NCBI RefSeq assembly: GCF_023503965.1 | Contig: NZ_CP097298.1 | Coordinates: 372,001-436,000, forward strand | Direction of reading: 5' to 3' | Length of the DNA stretch: 64,000 bases | From: Brevundimonas albigilva | Lineage (GTDB): Bacteria > Pseudomonadota > Alphaproteobacteria > Caulobacterales > Caulobacteraceae | In this document: positions 45,328 through 54,666 of the stretch, piece after piece | How the letters are laid out: each line of letters opens with the position of its first letter | Numbering within the stretch: the first letter of the stretch is position 1 | Translations under genes and position numbers: made by a program | The notes under the pieces: model-generated | What the model saw: the letters and a program-made list of their open reading frames with translations, nothing else | Databases searched by the model: none | What the model was told of the DNA's origin: nothing

Positions 45328-46569
45328 CTACCGCCTGAATATCCCGACCAGTTCGACATGCGCCGACCACAGGAACTGATCGACCGGGGTCGCGCGCTCC
45401 AGTCTGAAACCGGCGTCGATCAACACCCGAGCATCGCGAGCGAAGGTCTGCGGATTGCACGACACCCCCACGACCACCGCCGCCTTGGTCCCGGCGATCT
45501 GGGCCGTCTGCTCCACGGCCCCGGCGCGGGGCGGATCGAAGACGACGGCGTCGCAGCCCTTCAGGTCGAACGGGGTCAGGGGCCGGCGGAACAGGTCGCG
45601 CGCCTCGGCCGTGATCGCCTTCAGGCCCTTGGCCGACCTCACGCCAGCCTTCAGCGCCTCGATCCCCGCCTTGGACGCATCGGCCGCGATCACCGGCGCG
45701 ACGGTCGCCAGCGGAAAGGTGAAGGTTCCCGCCCCGCAGAACAGATCGGCGATCTTCCTGGCGCCGCGCACCGCATCGACCGCTCGCGACACCATGGCCG
45801 CCTCGGCGTCCGGCACGGCCTGAAGGAAGCCGCCGGCCGGCAGGGGCACGGTGGCCGGGCCGAACGCGACCTGCGGCTGGCGCGCCATGACCAGCGTCTC
45901 GCCCGCCAGGCTCAGCCGCGCCAGGTCGGCGCGCCCCGCCGCCGCGATCGCCTTCATCTGAGCGTCGCGCGACAGACCGCCGAAACGGCGCTCCACGCCC
46001 GTGACGTCGACGTCCAGCCCGGTCAGCGTCCACGTCACGTGCAGCGTCGGGGCCGACTTGGGATGCTCCAGCAGCGGCTCGGCCAACTCGGCCAGCGCCG
46101 GGATCGCCCGCATGATGCGCGGATCGGCGACGGGGCATTCCCGCACCTCGACCAGTCGCCACGACCGTCGCGCCTTGAACCCCAGCATCGCCCGTCCATC
46201 GGGGCCGCGTCGGGCGTGCAACGCCAGCCGCCGGCGGCTTCCCGCCGGAACCGCCACGGTCGGCTCGATCTCGGTCTCGATCCGCTCGCGCGCCAGGGCC
46301 TGCCGCACCTGCTCGCGCTTCCACGCCAGATAAGGCCGGTTCGCCCAATGCTGCAGAGAACATCCGCCGCAATCGCCGTACTGCGGCGAAACCGCGGCGA
46401 TCCGGTCCGGGCTGGCCTCGACGATCTCCACGGCCTCGGCGCGCCCTTCGACCACCTGCGCGCGCACCGTCTCGCCCGGCAGGGTCAGCGGCGCGAAGAC
46501 CGGACCGGACGGCGTGTCGGCGATCCCGTCGCCCTGCCCGCCCATGCGGTCGATCCTCAAGGTCTGCAT
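45328..46569 (-). CDS. 23S rRNA (uracil-C5)-methyltransferase, RlmD/RumA-like
   Basis: A 413-residue SAM-dependent RNA methyltransferase. N-terminal TRAM-like region (about 1-55), an Fe-S cysteine cluster around YGDCGGCSLQHW, a Rossmann fold with IADLFCGAGTFTFPLA, VFDPPRAG and the nucleophilic cysteine in VGVSCNPQTFARD. This matches m5U methyltransferases acting on 23S rRNA; the target base is not certain. Start 46569. Probably first gene of a two-gene unit with the acidic protein. Confidence 0.9.
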   Translation of the reverse strand: MQTLRIDRMGGQGDGIADTPSGPVFAPLTLPGETVRAQVVEGRAEAVEIVEASPDRIAAVSPQYGDCGGCSLQHWANRPYLAWKREQVRQALARERIETEIEPTVAVPAGSRRRLALHARRGPDGRAMLGFKARRSWRLVEVRECPVADPRIMRAIPALAELAEPLLEHPKSAPTLHVTWTLTGLDVDVTGVERRFGGLSRDAQMKAIAAAGRADLARLSLAGETLVMARQPQVAFGPATVPLPAGGFLQAVPDAEAAMVSRAVDAVRGARKIADLFCGAGTFTFPLATVAPVIAADASKAGIEALKAGVRSAKGLKAITAEARDLFRRPLTPFDLKGCDAVVFDPPRAGAVEQTAQIAGTKAAVVVGVSCNPQTFARDARVLIDAGFRLERATPVDQFLWSAHVELVGIFRR

Positions 46570-46690
46570 TGGCCGCTTCTAGCCGCCCGCGCGCCTTCCG
46601 CTCAAGCGGCCAGGGGCGAAGATGAACGAAGATGAACGGCGCGCTCAACGGCCGTTCACCTCACAGGCGTTAAACCTATGAAACGGACGC

Positions 46691-46710
46691 GGCGTCGTTA
46701 ACGTTACGCC
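46691..46710. promoter_or_regulatory. 20-bp imperfect palindrome with GTTAAC core
   Basis: GGCGTCGTTAACGTTACGCC is an imperfect palindrome (GGCGT/ACGCC arms, GTTAAC core at 46697-46702). It lies 30 bases upstream of the secreted glycine-zipper gene at 46740. The core contains a TTAAC half-site of the CtrA type. It is a plausible operator, unproven. Confidence 0.35.
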
Positions 46711-46739
46711 GTTGGCTAAACAGGTTCAGGAGCCCCGCC

Positions 46740-47387
46740 ATGTCCAAACGTCTTTTCGCCCGCGTCTCGCTGGCCGCCCTGGCGGTCGGGGCCGCGGCCC
46801 TCGTCCCCGCCGTCGCCTCGGCCCAGGGGTATTACTACGACCGCCCCGGTTATGATCCGCGCTGCGAGCAGTATCGCGACGGCCGCACCGGCGCCGGCGC
46901 CCTGATCGGCGGCGCCGCGGGCGCAGTGGCGGGGTCTCAGCTGGCCGCGCGCGGTCGCCGCACCGAAGGCAGCATCCTGGGCGGCGTGCTCGGCGCCGTC
47001 GTCGGCGGCGCGGCGGGTCGCTCCAGCGGCAACGACTATTGCCGCGGTTACGTCCGTGACGACCGCTACGACGACCGCCGCTACGACGACCGTTATGCGG
47101 ATCGCTATGATCGCCGCTACGACGACCGCTATCGCGACGACTATTACCGCGATTACCGAGACGAGCGGTACGATCGCCGCGATCGGTATTATGACGGCGG
47201 CTACTACAATCAGGGCGGATACTATCGGCCGCAGGGCTACAGCTACGGCTATTCCAGCAGCTATGTCTATAGCCAGCCTACCTACAGCTACGGCTACAGC
47301 TATCGCCCCACGGTCGGCTACTACCCGCCCCGCAACAACCCCTATTATCCGCCGGTCTATACCTACAGCTATTCCTACGGATATTGA
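46740..47387 (+). CDS. Glycine-zipper 2TM surface protein with Asp/Arg/Tyr repeats
   Basis: A 215-residue secreted protein. Signal peptide about 1-28 (AVASAQ), then a glycine-zipper 2TM segment (GAGALIGGAAGAVAGSQLAA and GSILGGVLGAVVGGAAG, about 50-92) as in 17-kDa surface antigens. A long low-complexity part of DDRYDDR and YRDYRDERY units (about 100-150) follows, and then a Tyr/Gly/Ser-rich tail (YSYGYSSSYVYSQPTYSYGY). Probably membrane- or envelope-associated; the tail could be adhesive or cross-linkable, which is speculation. A hairpin terminator follows. Confidence 0.8.
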   Translation: MSKRLFARVSLAALAVGAAALVPAVASAQGYYYDRPGYDPRCEQYRDGRTGAGALIGGAAGAVAGSQLAARGRRTEGSILGGVLGAVVGGAAGRSSGNDYCRGYVRDDRYDDRRYDDRYADRYDRRYDDRYRDDYYRDYRDERYDRRDRYYDGGYYNQGGYYRPQGYSYGYSSSYVYSQPTYSYGYSYRPTVGYYPPRNNPYYPPVYTYSYSYGY

Positions 47388-47450
47388 GGGAACAGAGATC
47401 GCGCCACCGGTTCTTTTTCAGCCCCCTGTCGATCGGTGTCGTGACGGGAG

Positions 47451-47482
47451 CCGCCGAGGGAGCAATCCCCCGGCGGTTTCTC
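47451..47482 (+). terminator. Intrinsic terminator after glycine-zipper gene
   Basis: Stem CCGCCGAGGGA / TCCCCCGGCGG (one A-C mismatch) with a GCAA tetraloop, followed by TTTCTCTTT. It lies 63 bases after the stop at 47387 and before the 3' end of convergent tlyA. Confidence 0.75.
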
Positions 47483-47495
47483 TTTGCGGGAAGGG

Positions 47496-48233
47496 TCAGC
47501 CCGAGGCGCGACGCGCCCACAGCAGAAACTCGACGTTGCCGTCGCCGCCGGCGATCGGGCTTTCGGTCACGCCCTGAACCCTCCAGCCGGCGCCCTCCAG
47601 CCAATCGCTGACACGCCGGACCGCGGCGGCGCGGGCCTCGGGATCCTTGACCACGCCCTTCTTGCCGATGGCCTTGGGTCCATCCGCCTCGAACTGCGGC
47701 TTGATCAGGGTGACCAGATCCGCGCCGGGCGCCGCCAGGGCCAGGGCGGCGGGCAGCACCTTGGCCAGGCTGATGAAGCTGGCGTCGCACACGATCAGGG
47801 ACGGCGCGTCCGGGATCACGGCGGGCGTCAGATCGCGGGCGTCGGTTCGCTCCAGGTTCACGACGCGCGGGTCGGCGGCCACGCTGGGGTGCATCTGGGC
47901 GAATCCCACATCCACGGCGAAGACGCGCGCCGCGCCCCGGTCCAGACAGACCTCGGTGAAGCCGCCGGTCGAGGCGCCGATGTCCAGCACCGTCCGGCCC
48001 GCCGCCTCGACGGGCCACAAGGTCAGGGCGTGATCCAGCTTCAGCGCGCCGCGTCCGACCCAGCGGTGAGCGGCTTCGGCCTCCAGCAGGGCGTCTTCCG
48101 CGACCAGTTCGGACGGCTTGGCCACCGTGCGGCCGTCAGCCCGGACCCGTCCCGCCTCGATGGCGGCGCGGGCCCGGGCGCGGGTGTCGAACAGGCCCCG
48201 CGCGACGAGGAGTTGGTCGACCCGGATTTTCAC
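47496..48233 (-). CDS. tlyA: TlyA family rRNA 2'-O-methyltransferase
   Basis: A 245-residue protein with an N-terminal S4 RNA-binding domain (about 3-65; RVDQLLVARGLFDTRARAR) and an FtsJ-like methyltransferase domain with the SAM motif VLDIGASTGGFTEVCLDRG, VIVCDASFISL-like SLIVCDASFISLAK and LIKPQFE. TlyA methylates 16S/23S rRNA cytidines in mycobacteria and affects capreomycin sensitivity. Start is GTG at 48233 after GAGCGGGA. Convergent with the glycine-zipper gene; separated from valS by a REP-like palindrome. Confidence 0.93.
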   Translation of the reverse strand: MKIRVDQLLVARGLFDTRARARAAIEAGRVRADGRTVAKPSELVAEDALLEAEAAHRWVGRGALKLDHALTLWPVEAAGRTVLDIGASTGGFTEVCLDRGAARVFAVDVGFAQMHPSVAADPRVVNLERTDARDLTPAVIPDAPSLIVCDASFISLAKVLPAALALAAPGADLVTLIKPQFEADGPKAIGKKGVVKDPEARAAAVRRVSDWLEGAGWRVQGVTESPIAGGDGNVEFLLWARRASG

Positions 48234-48240
48234 TCCCGCT

Positions 48241-48359
48241 CATCCCCGCGAAAGCCGGGACCCCGTTCTTTCATCCGATCCGCGCCTCGGATCGGGCGCG
48301 GCGCGACCCGCCGCACGACGGAGCGCCCAAGGCGCGGGGTCCCCGCTTTCGCGGGGATG
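48241..48359. repeat. REP-like intergenic palindromic element
   Basis: Two 25-bp arms, 48241-48265 and 48335-48359, are inverted copies with one mismatch (core CCCCGCGAAAGC / GCTTTCGCGGGG). Inside is a second perfect 8-bp stem (CCGATCCG 48275-48282 / CGGATCGG 48288-48295, loop 5). It fills most of the gap between tlyA and valS. The design resembles REP/BIME elements, which are usually scattered through a genome; only this copy is in the window. Confidence 0.75.
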
Positions 48360-48372
48360 GGCGGAACGGAAA

Positions 48373-51189
48373 TCATCCGATCTCGCTCAACCGCGCCAGG
48401 GCGGCCTGGAGCTTGGCCTTGCCGACCTCGGCGGCGGCCAGCTTCTCGCGCTGCTCGTCCACCACCTCGGGCGCGGCGCGGGCGACGAAGTTGGGATTGC
48501 CCAGCTTCTTGTTCACGTGGCCGATGTCGCTGTCGAAGGCGGCGATCTCTTTTTCCAGCCGCGTCTTCTCGGCCGCCAGGTCGATGATGCCCGCCAACGA
48601 CAGGGCCGCCGTGGCGCCGCCCGAGACGAAGGTAACCGCCCCCTCCGGCGCCGCCTCGGCGGTCGCGATGTCCGAGACGCGCGCCAGGGTCAGGATCAGG
48701 TCGCGGTGGCGCGCGATCCGGGCTTCGGTCGCCCCATCCGGCGCGACGAAGGTCAGCGGGGGCTTTGCGGACGGCGGCACGTTCATCTCGCCGCGCAGGC
48801 CGCGGATCTCGGTGACCAGGTCGACCAGCCAGCCGATCTCGGCCTCGGCGGCGGCGTCGACGAAGCGGTCCGGCAGATCGGGCCATTGCGCGCCGATCAG
48901 CAGGGTCTCGCGCGCCGGCCCCTCCTTGCCCAGTTCGGCCCACAGCTCCTCGGTGATGTAGGGCATGACCGGATGCAACAGCTTCAGGATCTGGTCCAGG
49001 GTCCAGGCGGTCATGGCGCGGGTTTCGGCCTTGGCGGCCTCGTCCGAACCGTTGAACACCGGCTTGGCCAGTTCCAGGTACCAGTCGCAGAACACGTTCC
49101 AGATGAAGCGATAAAGCGCGCCCGCCGCATCGTCGAACCGGCCGCCCTCGATGGCGTCGGATACGGCGCGCTCGGCCTTGGTCAGTTCGCCCCTGATCCA
49201 GCGGTTGATGGTCTGTTCGACGGGGGCGGGATCGAAGCCCTCGACGCGGCGCGCCTCATTCATCTGGCTAAAGCGGGCGGCGTTCCACAGCTTAGTGCCG
49301 AAGTTGCGATAGCCCTCGATCCGCTGCTTCGACAGCTTGATGTCGCGCGTTCCCGAAAGGATGGCCATGGTGAAGCGCAAGGGGTCGGCGCCCAGTTCGT
49401 CGATGATGCCCAGGGGGTCGATGACGTTCCCCTTGGATTTCGACATCTTCTGGCCCTTCTCGTCGCGGACCAGTCCGTTGATGATGACCCGCTTGAACGG
49501 GACCTCGTCCATGAAGTGCAGGCCCATCATCATCATCCGGGCGACCCAGAAGAAGATGATGTCCGCCGCCGTGACCAGGTCGCTGGTCGGATAGAAGCGT
49601 TCCAGATCCTCGGTCTTTTCCGGCCAGCCCATGGTCGAGAAGGGCCACAGGGCCGAGGAGAACCAGGTGTCCAGGACGTCCTCGTCCTGGGTCAGGGCGA
49701 CTTCGGAATCATAGTCCGCCATCGCCTGTTCGCGGGCGTCGTCTTCAGTCTCGGCGGCATAGATCTCGCCGTTCGGGCCGTACCAGGCCGGAATACGGTG
49801 GCCCCACCACAGCTGGCGCGAGATGCACCACGGCTCGATGTTACGCAGCCATTCGAAATAGATTTTCTCGTAGGACTTCGGCTCGAACACTGTGTCGCCC
49901 TGTTCCACCGCCTTCAGCGCCGGCTGGGCCAGGGCGTGGGCGTCGACGTACCACTGGTCCGTCAGCCACGGCTCGATGACCACGCCCGAGCGATCGCCGT
50001 GCGGGACCATGTGCCGGGTCTTTTCGATCTCGCGCAGCCAGCCTTCTTCCTCGGCGCGGGCGACGATGGCCTTGCGCGCGGCGAAGCGGTCGAGGCCTTG
50101 AAGTTCTTGGGGAATGGCGAGGAGGGCATCCTCCTCGTTCCAATCCGTCTGCATCCAAGCCGCATCTTCAGGCGATTTGGCAAGATCAAGCCGATCACCG
50201 TAACTGAGCTGCGCCGTATCAACGATACTTGCATACTCATCCAAGATATTGATGCGAGGCAAGTTGTGGCGCTTGCCCACGCCGAAGTCGTTGAAATCGT
50301 GCGCCGGCGTGATCTTCACCGCGCCCGAACCCTTGGTCGGATCGGCGTAGTCGTCGGCGACGATGGGGATGCGGCGTCCGGTGATCGGCAGGATCACGGA
50401 CCTGCCGACCAGCCCCCTGTAGCGTTCATCGTCCGGATGAACCGCCACGCCGGTGTCGCCCAGCATGGTTTCCGGCCGGGTCGTGGCGACGACGATGAAG
50501 TCGCGCGTCTCCCAATCCGTCGCCTTGCCGTCCTCGTCGAAGGCGACGGGGTGCTGATAGGTCACGCCGTCGGCCAGCGGATAGGCGAAATGCCAATAGG
50601 CGCCGTCGACCTCGCGCTGCTCGACCTCCAGGTCCGAGATGGCGGTCTGGAAATGCGGGTCCCAGTTCACCAGCCGCTTGTCGCGGTAGATCAGGCCTTC
50701 CTTGTGCAACTGCACGAAGACCTTGCGCACGGCGGCGTTCAGCCCCTCGTCCAGGGTGAAGCGCTCTCTCGACCAGTCGCAGCTGGCGCCCAGGCGGCGC
50801 AGCTGGCGCACGATGGTCCCGCCCGACTCGGCCTTCCACTCCCACACCTTCTCGATGAAGTCGTCGCGGCCCATGTCGCGGCGGCCGGCGTTCCCCTCGG
50901 CCGCCAGCTTGCGCTCGACCACCATCTGGGTGGCGATGCCGGCGTGGTCCGTGCCGGGCAGCCACAGCACCGCCTTGCCCTTCATCCGGTGATAGCGGGC
51001 CAGGATGTCCTGCAGCGTATTGTTCAGCGCATGGCCGATGTGCAGGCTGCCCGTCACGTTCGGCGGCGGAATGACGATCGAATAGGCGCCCGCCGCTCCA
51101 TCGGTGCGGGGCGCGAACAGGCCGCTCTCCTCCCACTGGGCGTAGAGGCGCGGTTCTGCGGCCTGGGGTTCGAAGGTCTTCTCAAGCAT
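48373..51189 (-). CDS. valS: Valyl-tRNA synthetase
   Basis: ValS, 938 residues, charging tRNA(Val). Signature HIGH at residues 50-53 ([18 protein letters not shown]), editing domain in the middle ([18 protein letters not shown]), KMSKS in [18 protein letters not shown], anticodon-binding domain, and a C-terminal coiled-coil arm ([19 protein letters not shown]). Start 51189. A stretch at about 50110-50270 is unlike the rest: GC falls to about 48-55%, and the encoded [20 protein letters not shown] segment looks like an extra insertion in the editing region. Confidence 0.97.
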   Translation of the reverse strand: MLEKTFEPQAAEPRLYAQWEESGLFAPRTDGAAGAYSIVIPPPNVTGSLHIGHALNNTLQDILARYHRMKGKAVLWLPGTDHAGIATQMVVERKLAAEGNAGRRDMGRDDFIEKVWEWKAESGGTIVRQLRRLGASCDWSRERFTLDEGLNAAVRKVFVQLHKEGLIYRDKRLVNWDPHFQTAISDLEVEQREVDGAYWHFAYPLADGVTYQHPVAFDEDGKATDWETRDFIVVATTRPETMLGDTGVAVHPDDERYRGLVGRSVILPITGRRIPIVADDYADPTKGSGAVKITPAHDFNDFGVGKRHNLPRINILDEYASIVDTAQLSYGDRLDLAKSPEDAAWMQTDWNEEDALLAIPQELQGLDRFAARKAIVARAEEEGWLREIEKTRHMVPHGDRSGVVIEPWLTDQWYVDAHALAQPALKAVEQGDTVFEPKSYEKIYFEWLRNIEPWCISRQLWWGHRIPAWYGPNGEIYAAETEDDAREQAMADYDSEVALTQDEDVLDTWFSSALWPFSTMGWPEKTEDLERFYPTSDLVTAADIIFFWVARMMMMGLHFMDEVPFKRVIINGLVRDEKGQKMSKSKGNVIDPLGIIDELGADPLRFTMAILSGTRDIKLSKQRIEGYRNFGTKLWNAARFSQMNEARRVEGFDPAPVEQTINRWIRGELTKAERAVSDAIEGGRFDDAAGALYRFIWNVFCDWYLELAKPVFNGSDEAAKAETRAMTAWTLDQILKLLHPVMPYITEELWAELGKEGPARETLLIGAQWPDLPDRFVDAAAEAEIGWLVDLVTEIRGLRGEMNVPPSAKPPLTFVAPDGATEARIARHRDLILTLARVSDIATAEAAPEGAVTFVSGGATAALSLAGIIDLAAEKTRLEKEIAAFDSDIGHVNKKLGNPNFVARAAPEVVDEQREKLAAAEVGKAKLQAALARLSEIG

Positions 51190-51242
51190 CTTGGCTCTTT
51201 GTCTTGTCGCTCTTGGGGCGCGGCGCCGGGGCGGATCGAATG

Positions 51243-51271
51243 CGAAAGGGCGGCCCCGCCGGAGCCGCCCT
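51243..51271 (-). terminator. Terminator-like hairpin after popZ
   Basis: An 8-bp stem, AGGGCGGC / GCCGCCCT, with a 9-base loop is followed on the minus strand by TTCGC. It lies about 28 bases beyond the popZ stop and before the valS start, so it probably ends the popZ transcript. Confidence 0.6.
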
Positions 51272-51298
51272 CGAAATAGTCTCGGATGAGGCGAAGGG

Positions 51299-51937
51299 CT
51301 AGCCGGCGCTGCGGGCGATGCGTTCGACTTCCTTGCGTACCTCGGCCTCGACGATGGCGGGCAGGTTGGCGTCCAGCCAGTCCTTCAGCATCGGGCGCAG
51401 CATTTCGGCGACCATGGCCTCGACAGTGTTGCCGCTGACGAAGGGAATGGCGTTCGACCCGGGCGACGGCGCCGGCTCCGGCTTCTTGAACGAGGCGTGC
51501 AGGCCGGCGAAGGCCGAGGCCGCGCTGGCGGCCGCGCTTTCGCCCACCAGGGCGTCATAGGCCGGAGCGGGCGCGGGCTCCGGGGCCGGCGACGGGGCGG
51601 CGGCCGCTTGCTCGACCGGCGGCGTGTAAACGGGCTCGTCGACCGCTTCCGAGACGTCGAGATCGCCGATGCTTTCGGCCGGCGCCTCATAGCGGTCGGT
51701 CAGTTCCAGGACGTCGTCATCCGCCGCAGCCGTCTCGGCGACCGGCTCGGGCGCGGAGGCGGCGATCGGCGCGGCCTCGGCGGGCACGTCCGGCTGCGGC
51801 TCGGGCGCCGGCGCGGCGGCGGGTTCGGCTTCGGGCGTGGCGGGGGTGTCGGCCGGCGCCTCGTCCTCGGAGATGATCCGGCGGATCGACGCCAGGATCT
51901 CCTCCATCGTCGGTTCCTGGGGGGACTGGTCGGTCAT
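51299..51937 (-). CDS. popZ: Cell pole-organising protein PopZ (DUF2497)
   Basis: A 212-residue PopZ homologue. The N-terminal helix [20 protein letters not shown] is the conserved client-binding region. A long acidic, Pro/Ala-rich disordered linker (about 26-145) follows, then the C-terminal oligomerisation helices ([20 protein letters not shown] and [21 protein letters not shown], in part). In Caulobacter PopZ forms a polar condensate that tethers ParB-parS and recruits cell-cycle regulators. Start 51937, with AAGGGTG upstream. Adjacent to valS, an arrangement I recall from Caulobacter. A good indicator of the order Caulobacterales, though the family is wider. Confidence 0.92.
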   Translation of the reverse strand: MTDQSPQEPTMEEILASIRRIISEDEAPADTPATPEAEPAAAPAPEPQPDVPAEAAPIAASAPEPVAETAAADDDVLELTDRYEAPAESIGDLDVSEAVDEPVYTPPVEQAAAAPSPAPEPAPAPAYDALVGESAAASAASAFAGLHASFKKPEPAPSPGSNAIPFVSGNTVEAMVAEMLRPMLKDWLDANLPAIVEAEVRKEVERIARSAG

Positions 51938-52055
51938 GAGGCACCCTTGCGCGAAGCCTGGCAAGACTCGCCGCGCCCGGCTTCAGGGCCGCTCGCCGCG
52001 AACGATTCGACGCCGGATGAGGTTCTTCCGACTCCGTATGGATTGTCGTCGCATC

Positions 52056-52083
52056 AACGCCCGTCGGAATCAACGGGCGTTTT
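52056..52083. terminator. Hairpin between popZ and the tolC-type gene
   Basis: A 9-bp perfect stem, AACGCCCGT / ACGGGCGTT, with an 8-base loop is followed by TT on the plus strand and lies 25 bases past the outer-membrane-protein stop. It probably ends the minus-strand transcript, although the T-run on that side is short. Confidence 0.5.
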
Positions 52084-52107
52084 GGCGAAGCGGCGCCGGA
52101 AGCGACC

Positions 52108-53643
52108 TCAGTCGCGAGGCGCCGTCTGGACCACCTCGCCCTTCAGCTGACGATCGACGGGCGCGTCGGCGGCGTCCACGGCGGACACGATGGGCGGAGA
52201 GGCCACGCGATCCAGCGTCTCGACCAGGCCGTCCCACGGCAGTCCGCCGCGATGCTGGACGCGATCGAAGTTGGCGGCCGGATCGTAGGTCTCGATGGTC
52301 GGGTTGAGGGTCGGCCCCTCCAGCCCGCCCATCGCCGCCAGCAGCGAGGCGCGCGCGACGTATTCGGCGGCGCGGGCGTTGGCCAGGGCGGTCTGCGCCG
52401 AGCGCAAGGTCACTTCCTGGTTCAGCACGTCCAGGGTGGTGCGCAGGCCCACCTGCGCCTCCTGCCGAACGCCCTCGGCGGCCACGCCGGCGGCGCGGAC
52501 GGCCTCTTCGCCCGCCGCGACGTTCGAGCGGGTCGACAGCACCTGGGCGAAGGCCGAGCTGACGTCCTGCAGGGCGGCGCGGCGCTGGCCCTCGACCGAA
52601 ATCTGGGCGGCGTTGGCCTGTTCCAGGGCCTGGGCCACCCGCGAGCGGTTCAGGCCGCCCGTGAACAGCGGCACCGACAGGGTCGCCCCGGCGGAGAAGG
52701 TGCGGCGGTCCGCCAGTTCGTCCAGATTGCCCAGGTCGGTCGCGGAGCCCCCGTAGGAGGCGGTGGCGCGCACGGACGGCATATATTCGGCGCGCGCGGC
52801 GGCCACGGCGGCCTCGGCGGCCTGCTGGTTATACACGGCGGACAGCACGCCGGGGTTGGCGGCCAGGGCCGTTTCCAGCGCCACGTCGAAGTCGGCCGGA
52901 ATCTCGGGCAAGGTCGGCGCGGCCTCCAGGTCCGCCGGCGCCTGGCCCACCACGGCGGCGTAGGCGGCGCGGGTCGTCGACAGCTGGGCCTGGGCGCTGG
53001 CCAGGTCGGCTTCGGACTGGGCCAGGGAGGCTTCGGCCTGGGCGACGTCGGTGCGGGTCACCTCCCCCACCTCGAAGCGGGCGCTGGTCTCTTCCAGTTG
53101 GCGCTGGAGGACGGTCAGGTTTTCCTGGCGGATGCGCAGGATTTCCATGTCGCGGGTGACGTTCACATAGGCCTGGATCACTGACAGCATCACCTGCTGT
53201 TCGATGTCGCGCAGGTTCTCGCGGCCCGCCAGGACGCTGGCGTTGGCCTGATCGATGGCGCGGGCGGTGCGGCCGCCGGTCCACAGGTTCTGCGACAGGC
53301 TGACGCCGACGTTGGCGCCGTCGGTCTCAGACGAGGATGTCGTCACCTGGGTGTCGGGGATGCCGTCGCCGTTGGTGTCCACGAACTGGGTGAGGGCCGG
53401 AAAATCGCTGCGCGTATAGTCGACGCCCGCCGAGGCGCTCAGCGTCGGGCGCAGGCCGGAACGGGCCTGGACGACGGTCTCGTCCAGGGCGCGTTGGTTG
53501 GCGCGCTGGGCCAGCAGACTGGGGTTGGTCTGATAGGCCAAGGCGATGGCGTCCTGCAGGGTCTCGGCCCAGGCCGGCGCGGCCAGTCCGGCCACCAGGG
53601 CGACCACAGCGGCCGAAGCCAGCGCACGAGAGCGATTCAGCAT
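52108..53643 (-). CDS. TolC family outer-membrane channel protein
   Basis: A 511-residue outer-membrane efflux/secretion duct. Signal peptide about 1-26 (AAPAWAE), then two OEP repeats. The first starts at LQDAIALAYQTNPSLLAQRA with DFPALTQFVD-type strands, and a later conserved GEVTRTDVAQAEASLAQSEA helix follows. The second begins near ALAANPGVLSAVYNQQAAEA and includes VPLFTGGLNRSRVAQA and GLRTTLDVLNQEVTL. It could serve type I secretion (like RsaF) or drug efflux; no ABC or adaptor gene is adjacent. Start 53643 with AAGGA upstream. Confidence 0.92.
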   Translation of the reverse strand: MLNRSRALASAAVVALVAGLAAPAWAETLQDAIALAYQTNPSLLAQRANQRALDETVVQARSGLRPTLSASAGVDYTRSDFPALTQFVDTNGDGIPDTQVTTSSSETDGANVGVSLSQNLWTGGRTARAIDQANASVLAGRENLRDIEQQVMLSVIQAYVNVTRDMEILRIRQENLTVLQRQLEETSARFEVGEVTRTDVAQAEASLAQSEADLASAQAQLSTTRAAYAAVVGQAPADLEAAPTLPEIPADFDVALETALAANPGVLSAVYNQQAAEAAVAAARAEYMPSVRATASYGGSATDLGNLDELADRRTFSAGATLSVPLFTGGLNRSRVAQALEQANAAQISVEGQRRAALQDVSSAFAQVLSTRSNVAAGEEAVRAAGVAAEGVRQEAQVGLRTTLDVLNQEVTLRSAQTALANARAAEYVARASLLAAMGGLEGPTLNPTIETYDPAANFDRVQHRGGLPWDGLVETLDRVASPPIVSAVDAADAPVDRQLKGEVVQTAPRD

Positions 53644-53771
53644 TGTTCGTCCTTCGCCTGACGCCCCCGGGGACGTCGAATGTTCTCCAGCGTAACTGCG
53701 GCTTGAACCGACCACACGCCAGTTAAGTTTTTTCACGCTCGACCGGCCCGAACCCGTCGCGGGCGCAGATC

Positions 53772-54402
53772 TTAGAGCGCGAAGGTGGGCGCCGGCGTCA
53801 GCGCCGCAAGCATGGCGGGCGCGGAATCGAACAGTTCGCGACGCGACAGCCCTTCGCGGCCCTTCACATACAGGGCGGCCTTGCCCACGGCGCTGCGCCG
53901 CTCGACCACCACCATCCGACCGCCGGGACGCAAGGCCGCGCCCCACGCCTCGGGGGCGGACACCACCGCGCCCTCGCAAACGATCAGATCCCAGTTCTCG
54001 CCGACCGGCTGATCCAGCGGCGCCAGAACCGTCTCGGCGCCCTCGGCCGCCAGGGCGGGAGCGACGATGTCCAGCACCGCCTGGTCCGCTTCCTGCGCGG
54101 CGACCTTCAACCCCATGCGCGCCAGAACGGCGCCGGCGTAAGGCGCGGCGATGGCCAGGGCCCGCTCGCCCCTCGCGGGCCTCGGCCGCCTGCAGCAGCT
54201 TGGCCACGTCCCGGGCCGGCATCAGCTTGCGCTCGCCCGCGATTTCCACCGCCCCGTCGGCATAGGCGGCGAAGGCCCGATCCGGCGCGCAGAAGGCTTC
54301 GCGTTGAACGGTCAGCATGGCGGCGTGGATGTGGCGATCGGTGACGTCGTTCACGCGGACCTGCGAATCGACCATGGCCTTGCGCGCGGCGGTGAAATCC
54401 AT
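53772..54402 (-). CDS. Protein-L-isoaspartate O-methyltransferase family (frameshifted)
   Basis: A 209-residue Pcm-like SAM methyltransferase when read through. ARKAMVDSQVRVNDVTDRHI and VQREAFCAPDRAFAAYADGA form the N-terminal part. GERALAIAAPYAGAVLARMG, with the later WDLIVCEGAVVSAPEAWGAALRPGG, forms the rest in another frame. One G too many at the run 54169-54172 (plus strand CCCC) explains the break. It would repair isoaspartyl residues, but this subgroup has a shortened SAM motif and may differ. Start at 54402, after AAAGG, is preferred to ATG 54420. The tolC-type gene is next on the same strand, a pairing common in Alphaproteobacteria. Confidence 0.82.
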
Positions 54403-54532
54403 CTTGGCAGCCTTTGACATTAGTTCCGGGAGGAATTCTGCGGCGCTTATAGGTCCGTGCGTTGCAGCGGACAATCCGATCTGATAGCGAACGCCCCTCG
54501 CGATGACCGCCCCCGTTCCACGGGGTCTCGGC

Positions 54533-54606
54533 GGCCTGATGGCGGAGTGGTGACGCAGAGGACTGCAAATCCTTGCACCCGGGTTCGATTCCCGGTCAGG
54601 CCTCCA
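54533..54606 (+). tRNA. tRNA-Cys (GCA)
   Basis: A 74-nt cloverleaf. Acceptor arms GGCCTGA (54533) and TCAGGCC (54596) pair perfectly, anticodon GCA is at 54565-54567 in the loop CTGCAAA, the T-arm contains GGTTCGATTCC, and CCA is encoded at 54604-54606. It lies between the Pcm-like gene and the SpoU methyltransferase. Confidence 0.97.
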
Positions 54607-54666
54607 TCGCAAGCATCAAGAAGGGCGCGGCCGTCGGGTCGCGCCCTTTGCTTTTCGGCCCTTGCC

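Noticed and set aside
52108-54612. An 834-codon minus-strand frame joining the tolC-type and Pcm-like genes
   Set aside because: The tolC-type protein has its own signal peptide and ribosome-binding site at 53643; the upstream part is the N-terminus of Pcm plus out-of-frame sequence and tRNA-antisense.
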